Shown piece after piece: positions 7,997 through 18,500 of a stretch of DNA of 48,617 nucleotides. This DNA comes from an uncultured Eubacterium sp. (GTDB lineage Bacteria > Bacillota > Clostridia > Lachnospirales > Lachnospiraceae), in the NCBI GenBank assembly GCA_900550135.1, contig URQO01000008.1, forward strand, positions 1-48,617, written 5' to 3'. The notes beneath the pieces were generated by a model. The model was given only the letters and a program-made list of their open reading frames with translations. It was not told the origin of the DNA and ran no database searches. Within the stretch, counting starts at the first letter, position 1; the number at the start of each line of letters is the position of its first letter. Made by a program: the position numbers and the translations under genes.

Positions 7997-10900
7997 CTAC
8001 TTAACATAAATTCCATTGTCCCATGCATATTGAACTTTTTTATAATAGCCATTATATTTGCCCTGTTTTTCTGTCTGATTGTATATCCAATCATTTATAT
8101 CTGAATAAGAAGTTCCTGTTTTGTCATTTAAGGCACTTAACAAATCTTTCTGCTCCTGACTTGTAAGTGTTGCTGGAACAAATTCTTCCCTTTCCTGATA
8201 TTTTCCTTTGTACTCCTGCTGACAATATACATAATTGTTCATGTCCTTGTACAATTTATTTAATGTAGCATAGTATGGATTTGATGTACTTGTTACATTT
8301 AAGGCACTCATCATTGATTTTAATATATCAAGTCTGTTGTTGTTAATTGTCACAAGATTTAACACATTATTGTATAAGAAATTATGTCCCTTCAATGTAC
8401 TCATTTTCTGGTTTTTATACAGATAATCTGCTATCTCATACATATTTACAGTATAAATGTTATCTCCATATTCAATGCTTCCATCTGCCATTAATGCATA
8501 TGCTCTTACAGTAATATTTTCCTGTAATGTGTAGAACATATAATCAAGACACTTAAATGTAAGGCCATAATACTGCCAATACTTTGTGGAATACTTTGAA
8601 TCTTCCTTTGTAGTCCAGTCAGGATATATTCCCTTTTCTGTTTCCTCATGTACTTTGACATATTTGCCATCTGCCTTGTTTATGGTCATAATGTCTTCAA
8701 GTTCAGCTCTTGTTTTTCCATCAGTAGCGTTTGCTATTGCATAAATCACACCAAACTTTTTGACTTTTTTTGTTTTAATTGTATTTTTACTTACACGACA
8801 TACTACTCTGAATGACGGACTAAACTCTGACACACCTCCGGTGTCTTTATTTCCATTCATCTGAAATCCCTGAACTTCAACATCTCCTAAATCATTGTAA
8901 ACATTGTTGCAAACAAGTTCCTGATCTGAATTAACACTGTCAATGCTTATGTTTCTTCCATCTGTAACCTTAGAGTCTTTCTCCCATGAAGTTACATAAT
9001 AATCATCGCTGTAAATCGATGTATCCACATCTTTCTTCTTACTGTAATCGTCTTCTGAAACAGTTACCTTACAATTGTTGTATACATAGAGTTCTACCTT
9101 TTCTGAATGTTTAAGAGCAAATGTATACTGTCCTGTTGCTGTCCTTGTAAGTTTTTCACTTATTATTTTAGCTGCATCTATGGTATTTCCGTCTTTTTCT
9201 ATCTTAATACTAAAGTTAAATGACTTATTTTTCCTGTCATCATCTGCCATATTGCCTGATACATTTTTACTAATGGTTATTTTTCTTATTGGATTGTAAA
9301 CATTAATAAAATTAACTGAGTTTTCATTTCCGGATGAATATGTAAACTGAGTGCTAAATGACAGATTAGTTTTATTTATTCTGTCCACTCCCACATTTTC
9401 ATCTGTTCCGTTTTTATCAACACTTTCCAGATAATATGGTAAATAATCATTGCTGACTATAACTTCTTCAACTGTATATGAACTGCCATTTGTTAAATCT
9501 TTTCCATCAAAAGTAACAGTGTCAAAGTATCCTTCAACTCCTCCACCACCTGGTTTTTCAATTTTACTAAACTCATCTTTGTTCATTGTATAAGTCTGTA
9601 AAACAGCGCCTGCGTTGTTTTTCAGATTTACAACTACACTATAACCATTAGGTAATTGCTCAAATCCTTCTACTTTTACATTAACAGCCACTACACCACT
9701 CTGGTAGTACAGTTTTAGCACATTGTGGTTGTAGGCTACTGTCATGTTTCTGTCTTTTTCGTCAACATAAAATAACTTACTTTTGGCATCATTTTCGCCA
9801 CTGATTTTTGAATCATACAATGTATAATTTGATAACTGTGATGGAGAAGGTATACTTACTCTGTCATAAGGGTTTACTCTTCCTGTTACTGTAAGATTAT
9901 CCTGCTTTACACCATCAACATAATATTCTATTTTGTAGGCCTTTTTCTGCTGGAATTTTACATTATCAAGTAAACTTCCCACAGTCATATCCGGTGTATC
10001 ACCATCATTTCTCTTTGCACCACCTGCTGATACGAAGAAAAATCTTGTAAGATAATTATTTTCTCCGGAAGGAACATTATATATACCGTTATGATCATTC
10101 CACTGCCCTGCTGTTTCCTTACTTGTAACTTTCCACAACGTAGCAGTAACTCCATCAGTCAATTTAATTGTTGTACCTTTTGTGCCTTCCTGATTAGTTG
10201 TAATAGCCTTTACATCATCACGTTTGATTAACGCCTCAATCTGTTTCGATGTTGTATAATTTTGTGCATCATTAGCTGACATTGCAACAACATACATACT
10301 ATTCTGGCACCAACGTCCTGCATAATCTAAGTCCCAATAACACTCTGAGTTTGGTGTTGTTAAAATATCCTGATATAATGCACCTACATTTTCACAGTTA
10401 AGCTCTGCAAACTGGTCTCCATGAGTATTGTTTTTGTACATTTCATCCTGTGTTACGGAGAACTGGGATACCTGTTCTTTTTCTCCTGAGGTTTTTAACT
10501 TTCTTCCATTTACAATTTCAATATCATGTCCTACACGGTTACTATTTCGCTCGTTAGTCCATCCCGGTGCTGTTGTTTTCCACATTAAACCTTCATATCC
10601 GTTAGGATACTGCTGTTCATCACCATTTGAGTTAAATGGGAAGATTTTTCCATCTTCATCTGACGAAAACATTGCCGGATACTCAAAATCTCCATTTTGA
10701 ATGTCGTTGTAATATTGAACCTTATATGGATGTGACCACTGGGTTGTTCCTACTTTTCGTACACGATAATACTGTCCACCGCCTAAGTCATGAGCAACAT
10801 TTACCACATCATTTGTAATACCATCTCCACTTCCACTAAGAATTTGCAAATCATATCTCTTTTCATAAACATCACTCCATGTATTTCCATCGACACTCTT

Positions 10901-13900
10901 TTGCCACTGATATGTAGCTCCATTTTCAGGATTCTTTACACTAAGACTTCCGCTTTCACTTAGTTTATCCTGTATAATTAATGATGATTTCCATATTCTT
11001 ACTTTATATGTAAGGCTAAACTTTGGACTAGGATTTCCATTGCTTAAATCTGATTTATTGTAAATCTGACATCCTATTTCTGTCTCTACATAATCTTTAT
11101 CTCCAAAATCAATGTTTTCAGGCATTATATACTGCACCGTAGCCTGCTGCTGTGCTGTATATTTTGCAATATTTTCATCATGACTTGTAGCACCCCACAG
11201 GTTCTTTCCTGAGTCAGATGATGACCAGCATATCTGGTGTTGTAATGAATCAAAATACAAATCTCTTGGATTTGCATAGAAATACATACTCTGACCGGGT
11301 TCATATACCACTTCATATGTATCACCACTGCCAATAACATCATTTTGAACAAGACTACTGTTAATTAGGCCATCATTTTCTGTAACCTTTAAACCATCCA
11401 CAGGATAAATTCCATACGTTTTCTTTGCCTGATTGCTCCAATAATCTTTCTTTGCCACTTCAGTTCCCCATACTTCAAATTCGTACAATGATACTCCCCA
11501 TTCATTGCCTCTAACTTTTTTGTCTGTATACAATCTGATATACTGTGTCTTTACATCATCCATATGGATACTATTACCCAATTCTATATTGGCATAATAA
11601 TCTGCCTTTTGAATTTCAGTTGCATCACCTGGTTCTATCCAATCTTTAATAGTTTTATAATCTTTCCATGTCTGTCCGTCATCTGAAATCTGTATTCTAA
11701 ATCCTGTTGGATAAGCTCTCTCAAATTTCAAATCAATGGAGTCTATTTTACATTGCTGACCTAAATTAATCTGATACCATGGGTTGCTATCTGTCTTAAT
11801 TGCACCCCATCTTGTGTCATCCAATCCATCTACTGCATATTTTGCATTTGCCACACTGGTGTTATCATCTAAACTACTTGCTGTAACCTCTGAGTTTAAA
11901 GCCATGTCTGACAAATTTCCTTTTATTTTTGTTCCATATATCCTTATATCTCTTATGGACATTGCATTGTGAAATGCCATGTTAAGACATCGTACTTTTA
12001 CATATCTTGCTTTTCCAAGACAAACTCCGTTAGACTCATATACCCGCTTGTCTGTATCAGTTGTTTTAAAGCCTCTTACTGTTCTTGCAACAGTCCAATT
12101 GGTTTTATCCTTTGATACAAGAATCTGGAAATCATTTGGATATGCCCTTTCAAACATAATATTCACTTTTTCAATTTCATACAATTTTTCTAAGTCTACA
12201 ATCAGATAAGCCTTGTCACCTTCTTCGTTACTTGCCCATCTTGTATCCTCATCTTCATCCACCGCATTGGAACCATCAAAACCACTCTGAGAACCTGATA
12301 CTTCAACATTTTTTCCATATGCTAAATCACCATCTTCAGGCACTCTTTCCAATGTAAAGTAATCCACATTTACCTGTTGCCATGCATTACTTTCTGCATA
12401 AGGAATATTTGCAGCCCCAGTTATGTCTATTACATTTACACCTCTGTTCAGCGTCACTTCGGTAGTTATTTTCTTTACTGTAGTCCATCCGCCGGTTGTA
12501 GGTGTTGATATACTTTTCCAGTCACCGTCGTTTACACTATTTACTCTACAATCTATATTTGTATCCTTATTGCTTCCTGATGCATATGCCACTGTCAGCT
12601 TATACGTACCAGGATGTTTCACATCTACATAAGATGTAAGATATGCTCTTCCATTGTCAGGCCATGCATTCATTCCACCTACAGCCAGATTGTTTGAGAA
12701 CTTTCCATCTGCCTGAAAAGTGTGTTCTGTTTCTGCATCTCCCTGAACAAATCCATGTGCATTTTCTGCTTCGTGTATGTCTCCTGAATCTTTTACTGTT
12801 TCAGGTTCATATTCAAACTGGAACCAGTCAAGATTACACACTGCTTTTGAGTCATCTGCCACAAATTTCAAATAAATTTCGTGATTACCTGATGGTATGC
12901 TGATGGCCTCTGCTGTGTCAGTATATTTACTCCAGTCACTGCCTGTTGAAGATGTAGTAACTGTGGCAGCCGGAATCCCGGACATAGTACTGTCATCAAC
13001 ATATACCTCTACTTTTCCACCATTTCCATCTCTTACACTGTTTCTCAAATAAATTTTTGAAACTTTTCTGTCAAAGTTAATATTGTATTCTGCCCATTTT
13101 CCATTTGTAAGACCACCAAGATTTTTTCCGTCTACAAAGCTGTCGCTTTCTCCTTCAACTTTTATATTCCCTGAACTTTCATTAAAATCTTCAGCCTGAA
13201 TTTTATTTCCTTTTAAATCTGTATCTAAAACACTGTTAAATGCTTTTTTATTTTCACCTTTATATGTTAATGAAAAACTATCTATATTTAACCATTCATC
13301 ATGTACGTTTTTGCCATCTGTTCTACCTGTAGTAGTATTAACTGCCCATTTCCAAACAGCACCTGATATATCAATCTTGTTTAATCCTTTTCGTAATTCT
13401 ATCTGCATAGTTGCCGTGTTGGTATTTTCCCAGTTAGAATCCACACTGCTGATGGTTTTTGATTTCCATTTGTCGTTATCACTGCTGTTGATTCTGTACT
13501 GAAGCAGTGTAGTCATTGTTCCGGCATACTGAACTTTAAACTGATAGTATCCTGCATTTTCTGCTTTAACATATGTAGTCAGATAAGAACGGTCACGTTC
13601 AATCCAAGTGTTCATTTTGCCCACAGCCTTTCCACCTGAATACTTATCAGAACTTTCCACAGAGCTACTCTGTGCTGCTGAACCTCTTACAAAGGCATGT
13701 GCATTCTCTGCCTCGTGTAAATCAGCTGTGTTGTTTATACTTTCAGGTGCGAATTCAAATTTAAAATAATCCAAATTGCACACATTTCCTTTATCAGTTA
13801 CAAATTTAAAATATATTTTATGATTGCCTGATGGTACAACTACTTCCTGTGAAATATCTGTATAGTTGGACCATCCACCTGTTGAACTTACGTCAATTGA

Positions 13901-15373
13901 TGCTACAGGAGTTGTAGACATTGTACTGTCATCAACGTACATCTGTATAGTTCCACCGGCATTACTGTTTGCACTGTATCTTAAATAAATTCTTGAAGTT
14001 TTTCTGTCAAAATTAATATTGTACTCTGCCCATGTGTTGTTTGTAAGGCCTCCTAAATTCTTTCCACTGGCATTTTCATTAGTTTCTACTTTTATATTGC
14101 CGTCTATTTCGTCAGCATTTTCTGCCTCTATTACATTTCCAATAGTTTCCTTGTTTCCTACCCTAAACTGATTAAATGCCTTTTTGCTATATGATTTTTC
14201 CATGTCTGTGCCGTACACACCTACTTCATATAAAGACATTCCACCATATTGTCCGCCACCATAATTTGCCTCTTTATAGCAACGCTGTACTGCCTGTACC
14301 TTAATATATCTGGCATTTACACTTCCAAATTCAACATTGTCTACTCGGTTTCCATTTGTTGCACTGTTTTCGTACATTCCTATGGCATTTACAGTTGTAA
14401 CCAAACTATAATCTGTGCCGTTATCCGATTTATATATGTTATAAACTGTTGCATTTGCATATTCCCAGCTTAAATATAATTTTTCAACACTATATTTCTC
14501 TCCTAAATCAACAACGTAATATGTAGAATCACCATTTGTTGCAGACCATCTTGTACTTTTATCATTGTCAATTGCTGCTTTTGGTGTACGGTCAGTTGTT
14601 TCCTGACCACTTGCAGTTGCTGACACACCATTATAACGTGTGTAGTTGTAATATCTGCTATCTATAATATCCTGAAAAGTTTCACCTTCAGTTGTTTTTT
14701 TGAAAGAACCTGTGGCTTCCACCGCTGATTCTCTAGTTGCTTTTACATCTTTTCCAAAAATGCCCACATCCCAAATGGATATTCCATATCGTCTGTTGTT
14801 TGAAGAATCTGCTATGTATTTTTCTCCTACATCTGTGATTCTTACATATCTCCCAATAACGGTATTTTTCAGTGATAATGTATCTATTCTGTTTTTTGCT
14901 GTAGTATAATCATTTAAGCTTACTGTTGTAACAGACTTAAATAAAACTCCATCGTTAGATACCTCAATTTTATAGTCAATTGAGTTTGCAACTTCCCAGC
15001 TTATATTTATTTTTGAAATTTCATATGACTGTTTTAAATCAATTGTAATGTAATGACCTTTTGTTTTATCTTCATTTGCCCATCTTGTATCAGCACTGCC
15101 ATCAATTGCATTAGTTGCCACGTAGTCACCTGTCTTACCATCTGCCACTGCTGATGCACCATATCTTACATAGTTATACAAATCTCCATCTTTTTCAGAG
15201 CTATACCCTGTTTTAGAATCATTAGTAATAACTGCTGTTACATTATTGGTTGCCGTAATGGCCGCATCTGCCTTAACATTTTGTGGCGTAATTGTCACTC
15301 CTGTTAAAACCATGGCAACCGACAAAATCACGGCTACCGCTTTTTTCCAAAATAAACCTTTCAATCCTTTCAA
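7997..15373 (-). CDS. Giant secreted multi-CBM protein without recognised catalytic domain
   Basis: The product has 2458 residues and a signal peptide (1-36). In order I see discoidin (F5/8C, CBM32-like) domains at about 60-207 and 240-388, CBM6-like 412-543, CBM35-like 550-704, CBM6-like 724-857, CBM35-like 865-1011, and discoidin domains 1013-1149 and 1152-1304. A long unassigned beta-rich region with an NGDFE jelly-roll (about 1310-1800) follows, then MucBP/Cna-B/isopeptide-like domains, and the C-terminal module 2165-2458 shared with the GH5 neighbour. No glycosidase or lyase signature and no LPXTG or SLH anchor was found. It is probably a glycan-binding adhesin or scaffold for the adjacent enzymes. 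The start is a TTG (15371-15373) with AGGAGG 7 nt upstream; there is no better ATG. It is the first gene of the operon with the peptide and GH5 genes. Confidence 0.88.
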   Translation of the reverse strand: MKGLKGLFWKKAVAVILSVAMVLTGVTITPQNVKADAAITATNNVTAVITNDSKTGYSSEKDGDLYNYVRYGASAVADGKTGDYVATNAIDGSADTRWANEDKTKGHYITIDLKQSYEISKINISWEVANSIDYKIEVSNDGVLFKSVTTVSLNDYTTAKNRIDTLSLKNTVIGRYVRITDVGEKYIADSSNNRRYGISIWDVGIFGKDVKATRESAVEATGSFKKTTEGETFQDIIDSRYYNYTRYNGVSATASGQETTDRTPKAAIDNDKSTRWSATNGDSTYYVVDLGEKYSVEKLYLSWEYANATVYNIYKSDNGTDYSLVTTVNAIGMYENSATNGNRVDNVEFGSVNARYIKVQAVQRCYKEANYGGGQYGGMSLYEVGVYGTDMEKSYSKKAFNQFRVGNKETIGNVIEAENADEIDGNIKVETNENASGKNLGGLTNNTWAEYNINFDRKTSRIYLRYSANSNAGGTIQMYVDDSTMSTTPVASIDVSSTGGWSNYTDISQEVVVPSGNHKIYFKFVTDKGNVCNLDYFKFEFAPESINNTADLHEAENAHAFVRGSAAQSSSVESSDKYSGGKAVGKMNTWIERDRSYLTTYVKAENAGYYQFKVQYAGTMTTLLQYRINSSDNDKWKSKTISSVDSNWENTNTATMQIELRKGLNKIDISGAVWKWAVNTTTGRTDGKNVHDEWLNIDSFSLTYKGENKKAFNSVLDTDLKGNKIQAEDFNESSGNIKVEGESDSFVDGKNLGGLTNGKWAEYNINFDRKVSKIYLRNSVRDGNGGKVEVYVDDSTMSGIPAATVTTSSTGSDWSKYTDTAEAISIPSGNHEIYLKFVADDSKAVCNLDWFQFEYEPETVKDSGDIHEAENAHGFVQGDAETEHTFQADGKFSNNLAVGGMNAWPDNGRAYLTSYVDVKHPGTYKLTVAYASGSNKDTNIDCRVNSVNDGDWKSISTPTTGGWTTVKKITTEVTLNRGVNVIDITGAANIPYAESNAWQQVNVDYFTLERVPEDGDLAYGKNVEVSGSQSGFDGSNAVDEDEDTRWASNEEGDKAYLIVDLEKLYEIEKVNIMFERAYPNDFQILVSKDKTNWTVARTVRGFKTTDTDKRVYESNGVCLGKARYVKVRCLNMAFHNAMSIRDIRIYGTKIKGNLSDMALNSEVTASSLDDNTSVANAKYAVDGLDDTRWGAIKTDSNPWYQINLGQQCKIDSIDLKFERAYPTGFRIQISDDGQTWKDYKTIKDWIEPGDATEIQKADYYANIELGNSIHMDDVKTQYIRLYTDKKVRGNEWGVSLYEFEVWGTEVAKKDYWSNQAKKTYGIYPVDGLKVTENDGLINSSLVQNDVIGSGDTYEVVYEPGQSMYFYANPRDLYFDSLQHQICWSSSDSGKNLWGATSHDENIAKYTAQQQATVQYIMPENIDFGDKDYVETEIGCQIYNKSDLSNGNPSPKFSLTYKVRIWKSSLIIQDKLSESGSLSVKNPENGATYQWQKSVDGNTWSDVYEKRYDLQILSGSGDGITNDVVNVAHDLGGGQYYRVRKVGTTQWSHPYKVQYYNDIQNGDFEYPAMFSSDEDGKIFPFNSNGDEQQYPNGYEGLMWKTTAPGWTNERNSNRVGHDIEIVNGRKLKTSGEKEQVSQFSVTQDEMYKNNTHGDQFAELNCENVGALYQDILTTPNSECYWDLDYAGRWCQNSMYVVAMSANDAQNYTTSKQIEALIKRDDVKAITTNQEGTKGTTIKLTDGVTATLWKVTSKETAGQWNDHNGIYNVPSGENNYLTRFFFVSAGGAKRNDGDTPDMTVGSLLDNVKFQQKKAYKIEYYVDGVKQDNLTVTGRVNPYDRVSIPSPSQLSNYTLYDSKISGENDAKSKLFYVDEKDRNMTVAYNHNVLKLYYQSGVVAVNVKVEGFEQLPNGYSVVVNLKNNAGAVLQTYTMNKDEFSKIEKPGGGGVEGYFDTVTFDGKDLTNGSSYTVEEVIVSNDYLPYYLESVDKNGTDENVGVDRINKTNLSFSTQFTYSSGNENSVNFINVYNPIRKITISKNVSGNMADDDRKNKSFNFSIKIEKDGNTIDAAKIISEKLTRTATGQYTFALKHSEKVELYVYNNCKVTVSEDDYSKKKDVDTSIYSDDYYVTSWEKDSKVTDGRNISIDSVNSDQELVCNNVYNDLGDVEVQGFQMNGNKDTGGVSEFSPSFRVVCRVSKNTIKTKKVKKFGVIYAIANATDGKTRAELEDIMTINKADGKYVKVHEETEKGIYPDWTTKEDSKYSTKYWQYYGLTFKCLDYMFYTLQENITVRAYALMADGSIEYGDNIYTVNMYEIADYLYKNQKMSTLKGHNFLYNNVLNLVTINNNRLDILKSMMSALNVTSTSNPYYATLNKLYKDMNNYVYCQQEYKGKYQEREEFVPATLTSQEQKDLLSALNDKTGTSYSDINDWIYNQTEKQGKYNGYYKKVQYAWDNGIYVK

Positions 15374-15442
15374 TTTCTCTCCTCCTAAAGTTTTTTCCTT
15401 TGTTTATTTTTTATTTTTTTACTAACATATATACCAAAATCA

Positions 15443-15475
15443 GGCTGTTTGCATATATAGTCCACGCAAACAGCC
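15443..15475 (-). terminator. Hairpin after the GH5-crystallin gene
   Basis: GGCTGTTTGC (15443-15452) pairs perfectly with GCAAACAGCC (15466-15475), with one further A-T pair outside. It lies 38 bp beyond the stop of the upstream GH5 gene and is followed by TGATTTTGG on the minus strand. The short U-tract may allow partial read-through into the giant gene. Confidence 0.65.
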
Positions 15476-15512
15476 TTTGAATTGTTTAATTTAATTATTA
15501 GGAATTTTAACT

Positions 15513-18500
15513 TTAATTTCTGTTAATGTCAAATACTTCCCATGCTCCGGCAACAGTTTCACTTGTAGCAAAAAGTTTACCACCGTCGTTTAAGTTTGCC
15601 TGAACATATTTTCCATTTGCCAATGAGTAAAGTGCATACTCTCCATCTGAAATCTTTTCAATAATGAATTTCTCCCATGTACCTACACTTTCACTTCTTG
15701 GCAATAACTGATTGTTTTCATCAATTACAGCACATACATATTTTCCATTTGCAATTGATTTCAATGAAACTGTTCCATCATTGTTATTTACAATCTGGAA
15801 TGTTTCCCATGCACCTCCACATGATGAACGGTTTGCCACTATTGTTTCACTTCCACCATTTTCTGCACAAACTACCTTTCCGTTTGCTATGGATGTAATA
15901 TATGCATTTGAATTATTAAAATCTGCCTTTTCTACTTTTTCAATTACGATTGCTGAAGCTTTATCATTAAAATCTCCAAGGCCTGATGCATCTGTGAATA
16001 ATGTTTTTTTACTTCCTGCAAATCCTGCATCGTTATACAATGTAACTTTGTAGCCATCTGCTACCTTAACTGAAGAAATCTGATCATTTTTAATTCCCTT
16101 AGAAATCATTGTGCCATAATCATATCTTCCTTCACTTAATGCTACAGACCAACCACTGTAATTTGAATTTTCATAAAATGTTGCTTTTGCAGAAGATGTC
16201 TCATCTCCCAATTTTTCAATATTAAATGCTTCCCATGCTCCTGCTATGGAATCACTTCCGGCTATTAACTTGCCTCCGTTATCCAAGTCCGCCTTTACAT
16301 ATTTTCCGTTTTCTGCACTTCTAAGACCGTATTCTGTATCACTTATTTTATAAATTTGGAATTTCTCCCATGCACCAACGTTATCACTTCTTGGAACAAG
16401 TTGATTTTCTTCATCTAATACTGCACATACATATTTGTTATTTGCATCTGCTTTTATGCTTACTGTTCCGTCATCATTATTTATCAGATAAAATGTTTCC
16501 CATGAACCGCCGTAACTGTCTCTGTTTGCTACTATTGTTTCACTTCCACCATTTTCTGCTACAACATATTTTTCATTTGCAACAGATTTGATACTGTATT
16601 TTCCATTTGATAATTTAACAGTGTTATATGTAACATTTGATGAGCCATCCCACTTTTCAATTTTAATTGATGAAGTTTTGTCATTCATTTCATCACCAAC
16701 ATATGATGCATCACCTGTAAATGCCTTTGATGTTCCTTTAAATCCTGCATTATCATATAATGTAACTTTGTAACCTGAATTTACTTTCAATGATGATATA
16801 GCATCATTTTTAATACCTTTTGCAATGATATCACTATAATCATATGTACCTTCCGGTAATGAAACTGACCATCCACCATAGTTTGAATTTTCATAGAATG
16901 TTGCTACATTATTATTTGTTGTTGTATCACCGACTTTTTCAATGTTAAATGCTTCCCAGGCTCCTGCTATAGAATCACTTCCGGCTATTAATTTGCCTCC
17001 GTTATCCAAGTCTGCCTTTACATATTTTCTGTTTTCCGCACTTCTAATGCCGTATTCACTGTCATTTATTTTGTAAATCTTAAATTTTTCCCATGTACCA
17101 ATGCTGTCGCTTCTAGGTGTCAGTTGATTTTCTTCATCTAAAACTGCACACACATATTTGTTATTTGCATCTGCTTTTATACTTACTGTTCCATCATCAT
17201 TATTAACAATATAGAATGTCTCCCATGAACCGCCATAACTGTCTCTGTTTGCTACTATCGGATCACTTCCACCATTTTCTGCTACAACATATTTTTCATT
17301 TGCAACAGATTTGATGCTGTACTTTCCATCCGGCAATTTGACTGTGTCATATGATGTTGTAGTTGATGTCTGATTGTTAATCTTTTCAATTTTAATTGAT
17401 GAAGTTTTGTCATTCATTTCATCTCCAACATTTGACGCATCACTGGTAAATTCTTTTGATGTTCCTTTAAATCCTTCGTCATCATATATTGTAACTTTGT
17501 ATCCGTCACTTACTCTAAGTGATGAAATCTGATCATTAACAATTCCTTTTGCTAAAATATCTTTGTAGTCATATGAACCTTCTTCCAATGAAACTGTCCA
17601 TCCACCATAATTTGAATGTTCATAAAATGTTGCCACACCTGATGTGGTGTTGTTATCACTATCATCTGTTGTGCTTCCACCTGTAGATGTTACTGTTCCC
17701 GGAAGATATGCCTTTACCAAATTGTAAATCTTGTCATTTTTCCATCCGTTTGCTGTACCTACAGCTGACCATTTATTTTTAATTGTGTCTGCTGAGTCGT
17801 TATAAATATCAACTTTTTCAGGGTTATGATTATAAATGCCCCATGAGCTGTTTCCTGTAACTTTGTATGACCATGTTGTCCAATGCCATCCCTGACCGTT
17901 GAAAGTTGACATTGCTGCCTTCCAGCCTTCTTCCTGTTCGAAGCATGTAAACTCGCCTACAAATGTTGGCACTCCATAATTGTGATTTGCAATGTCTGAA
18001 ACTTTACCTGAAAAGTATGACTTCTGTGCATCACTGCTATTTTGTGCATTCCATGGATAGTAATGGTATTCATATGCTACATTTGTCCAGCCATACTGTG
18101 AAGGTCTTGGCAAATTGTCTGCATCCCAACATGATTCCATTATAATAATATGATTGCTATCCTTTGAACGGATTGTATTGTAAATTTCATTATAAAAATC
18201 CCAATGTAAACTATATGTTGCAGCTGCCTTAATTCCCGGTTCATTTAAGATATCATAAGCTGCAACTGCCGGATTGCCTTTGAAATGTTCTGCAATCTTT
18301 TTCCATAAATTTAAAGTTTTATCTTTATTGTTCTGATTGTAATATAGCTGTTTTCCATCATTAATCTCTCCTGAATGATCCATACCATTTTGAGAACTAA
18401 ATGCTCCGTGCATATCTAAAATAACATACATACCTCTCTGGCTACAATTTTGTACAAACCAGTCTAATCTGTCAAAAGCATTAGATTTAAGATTTCCATT

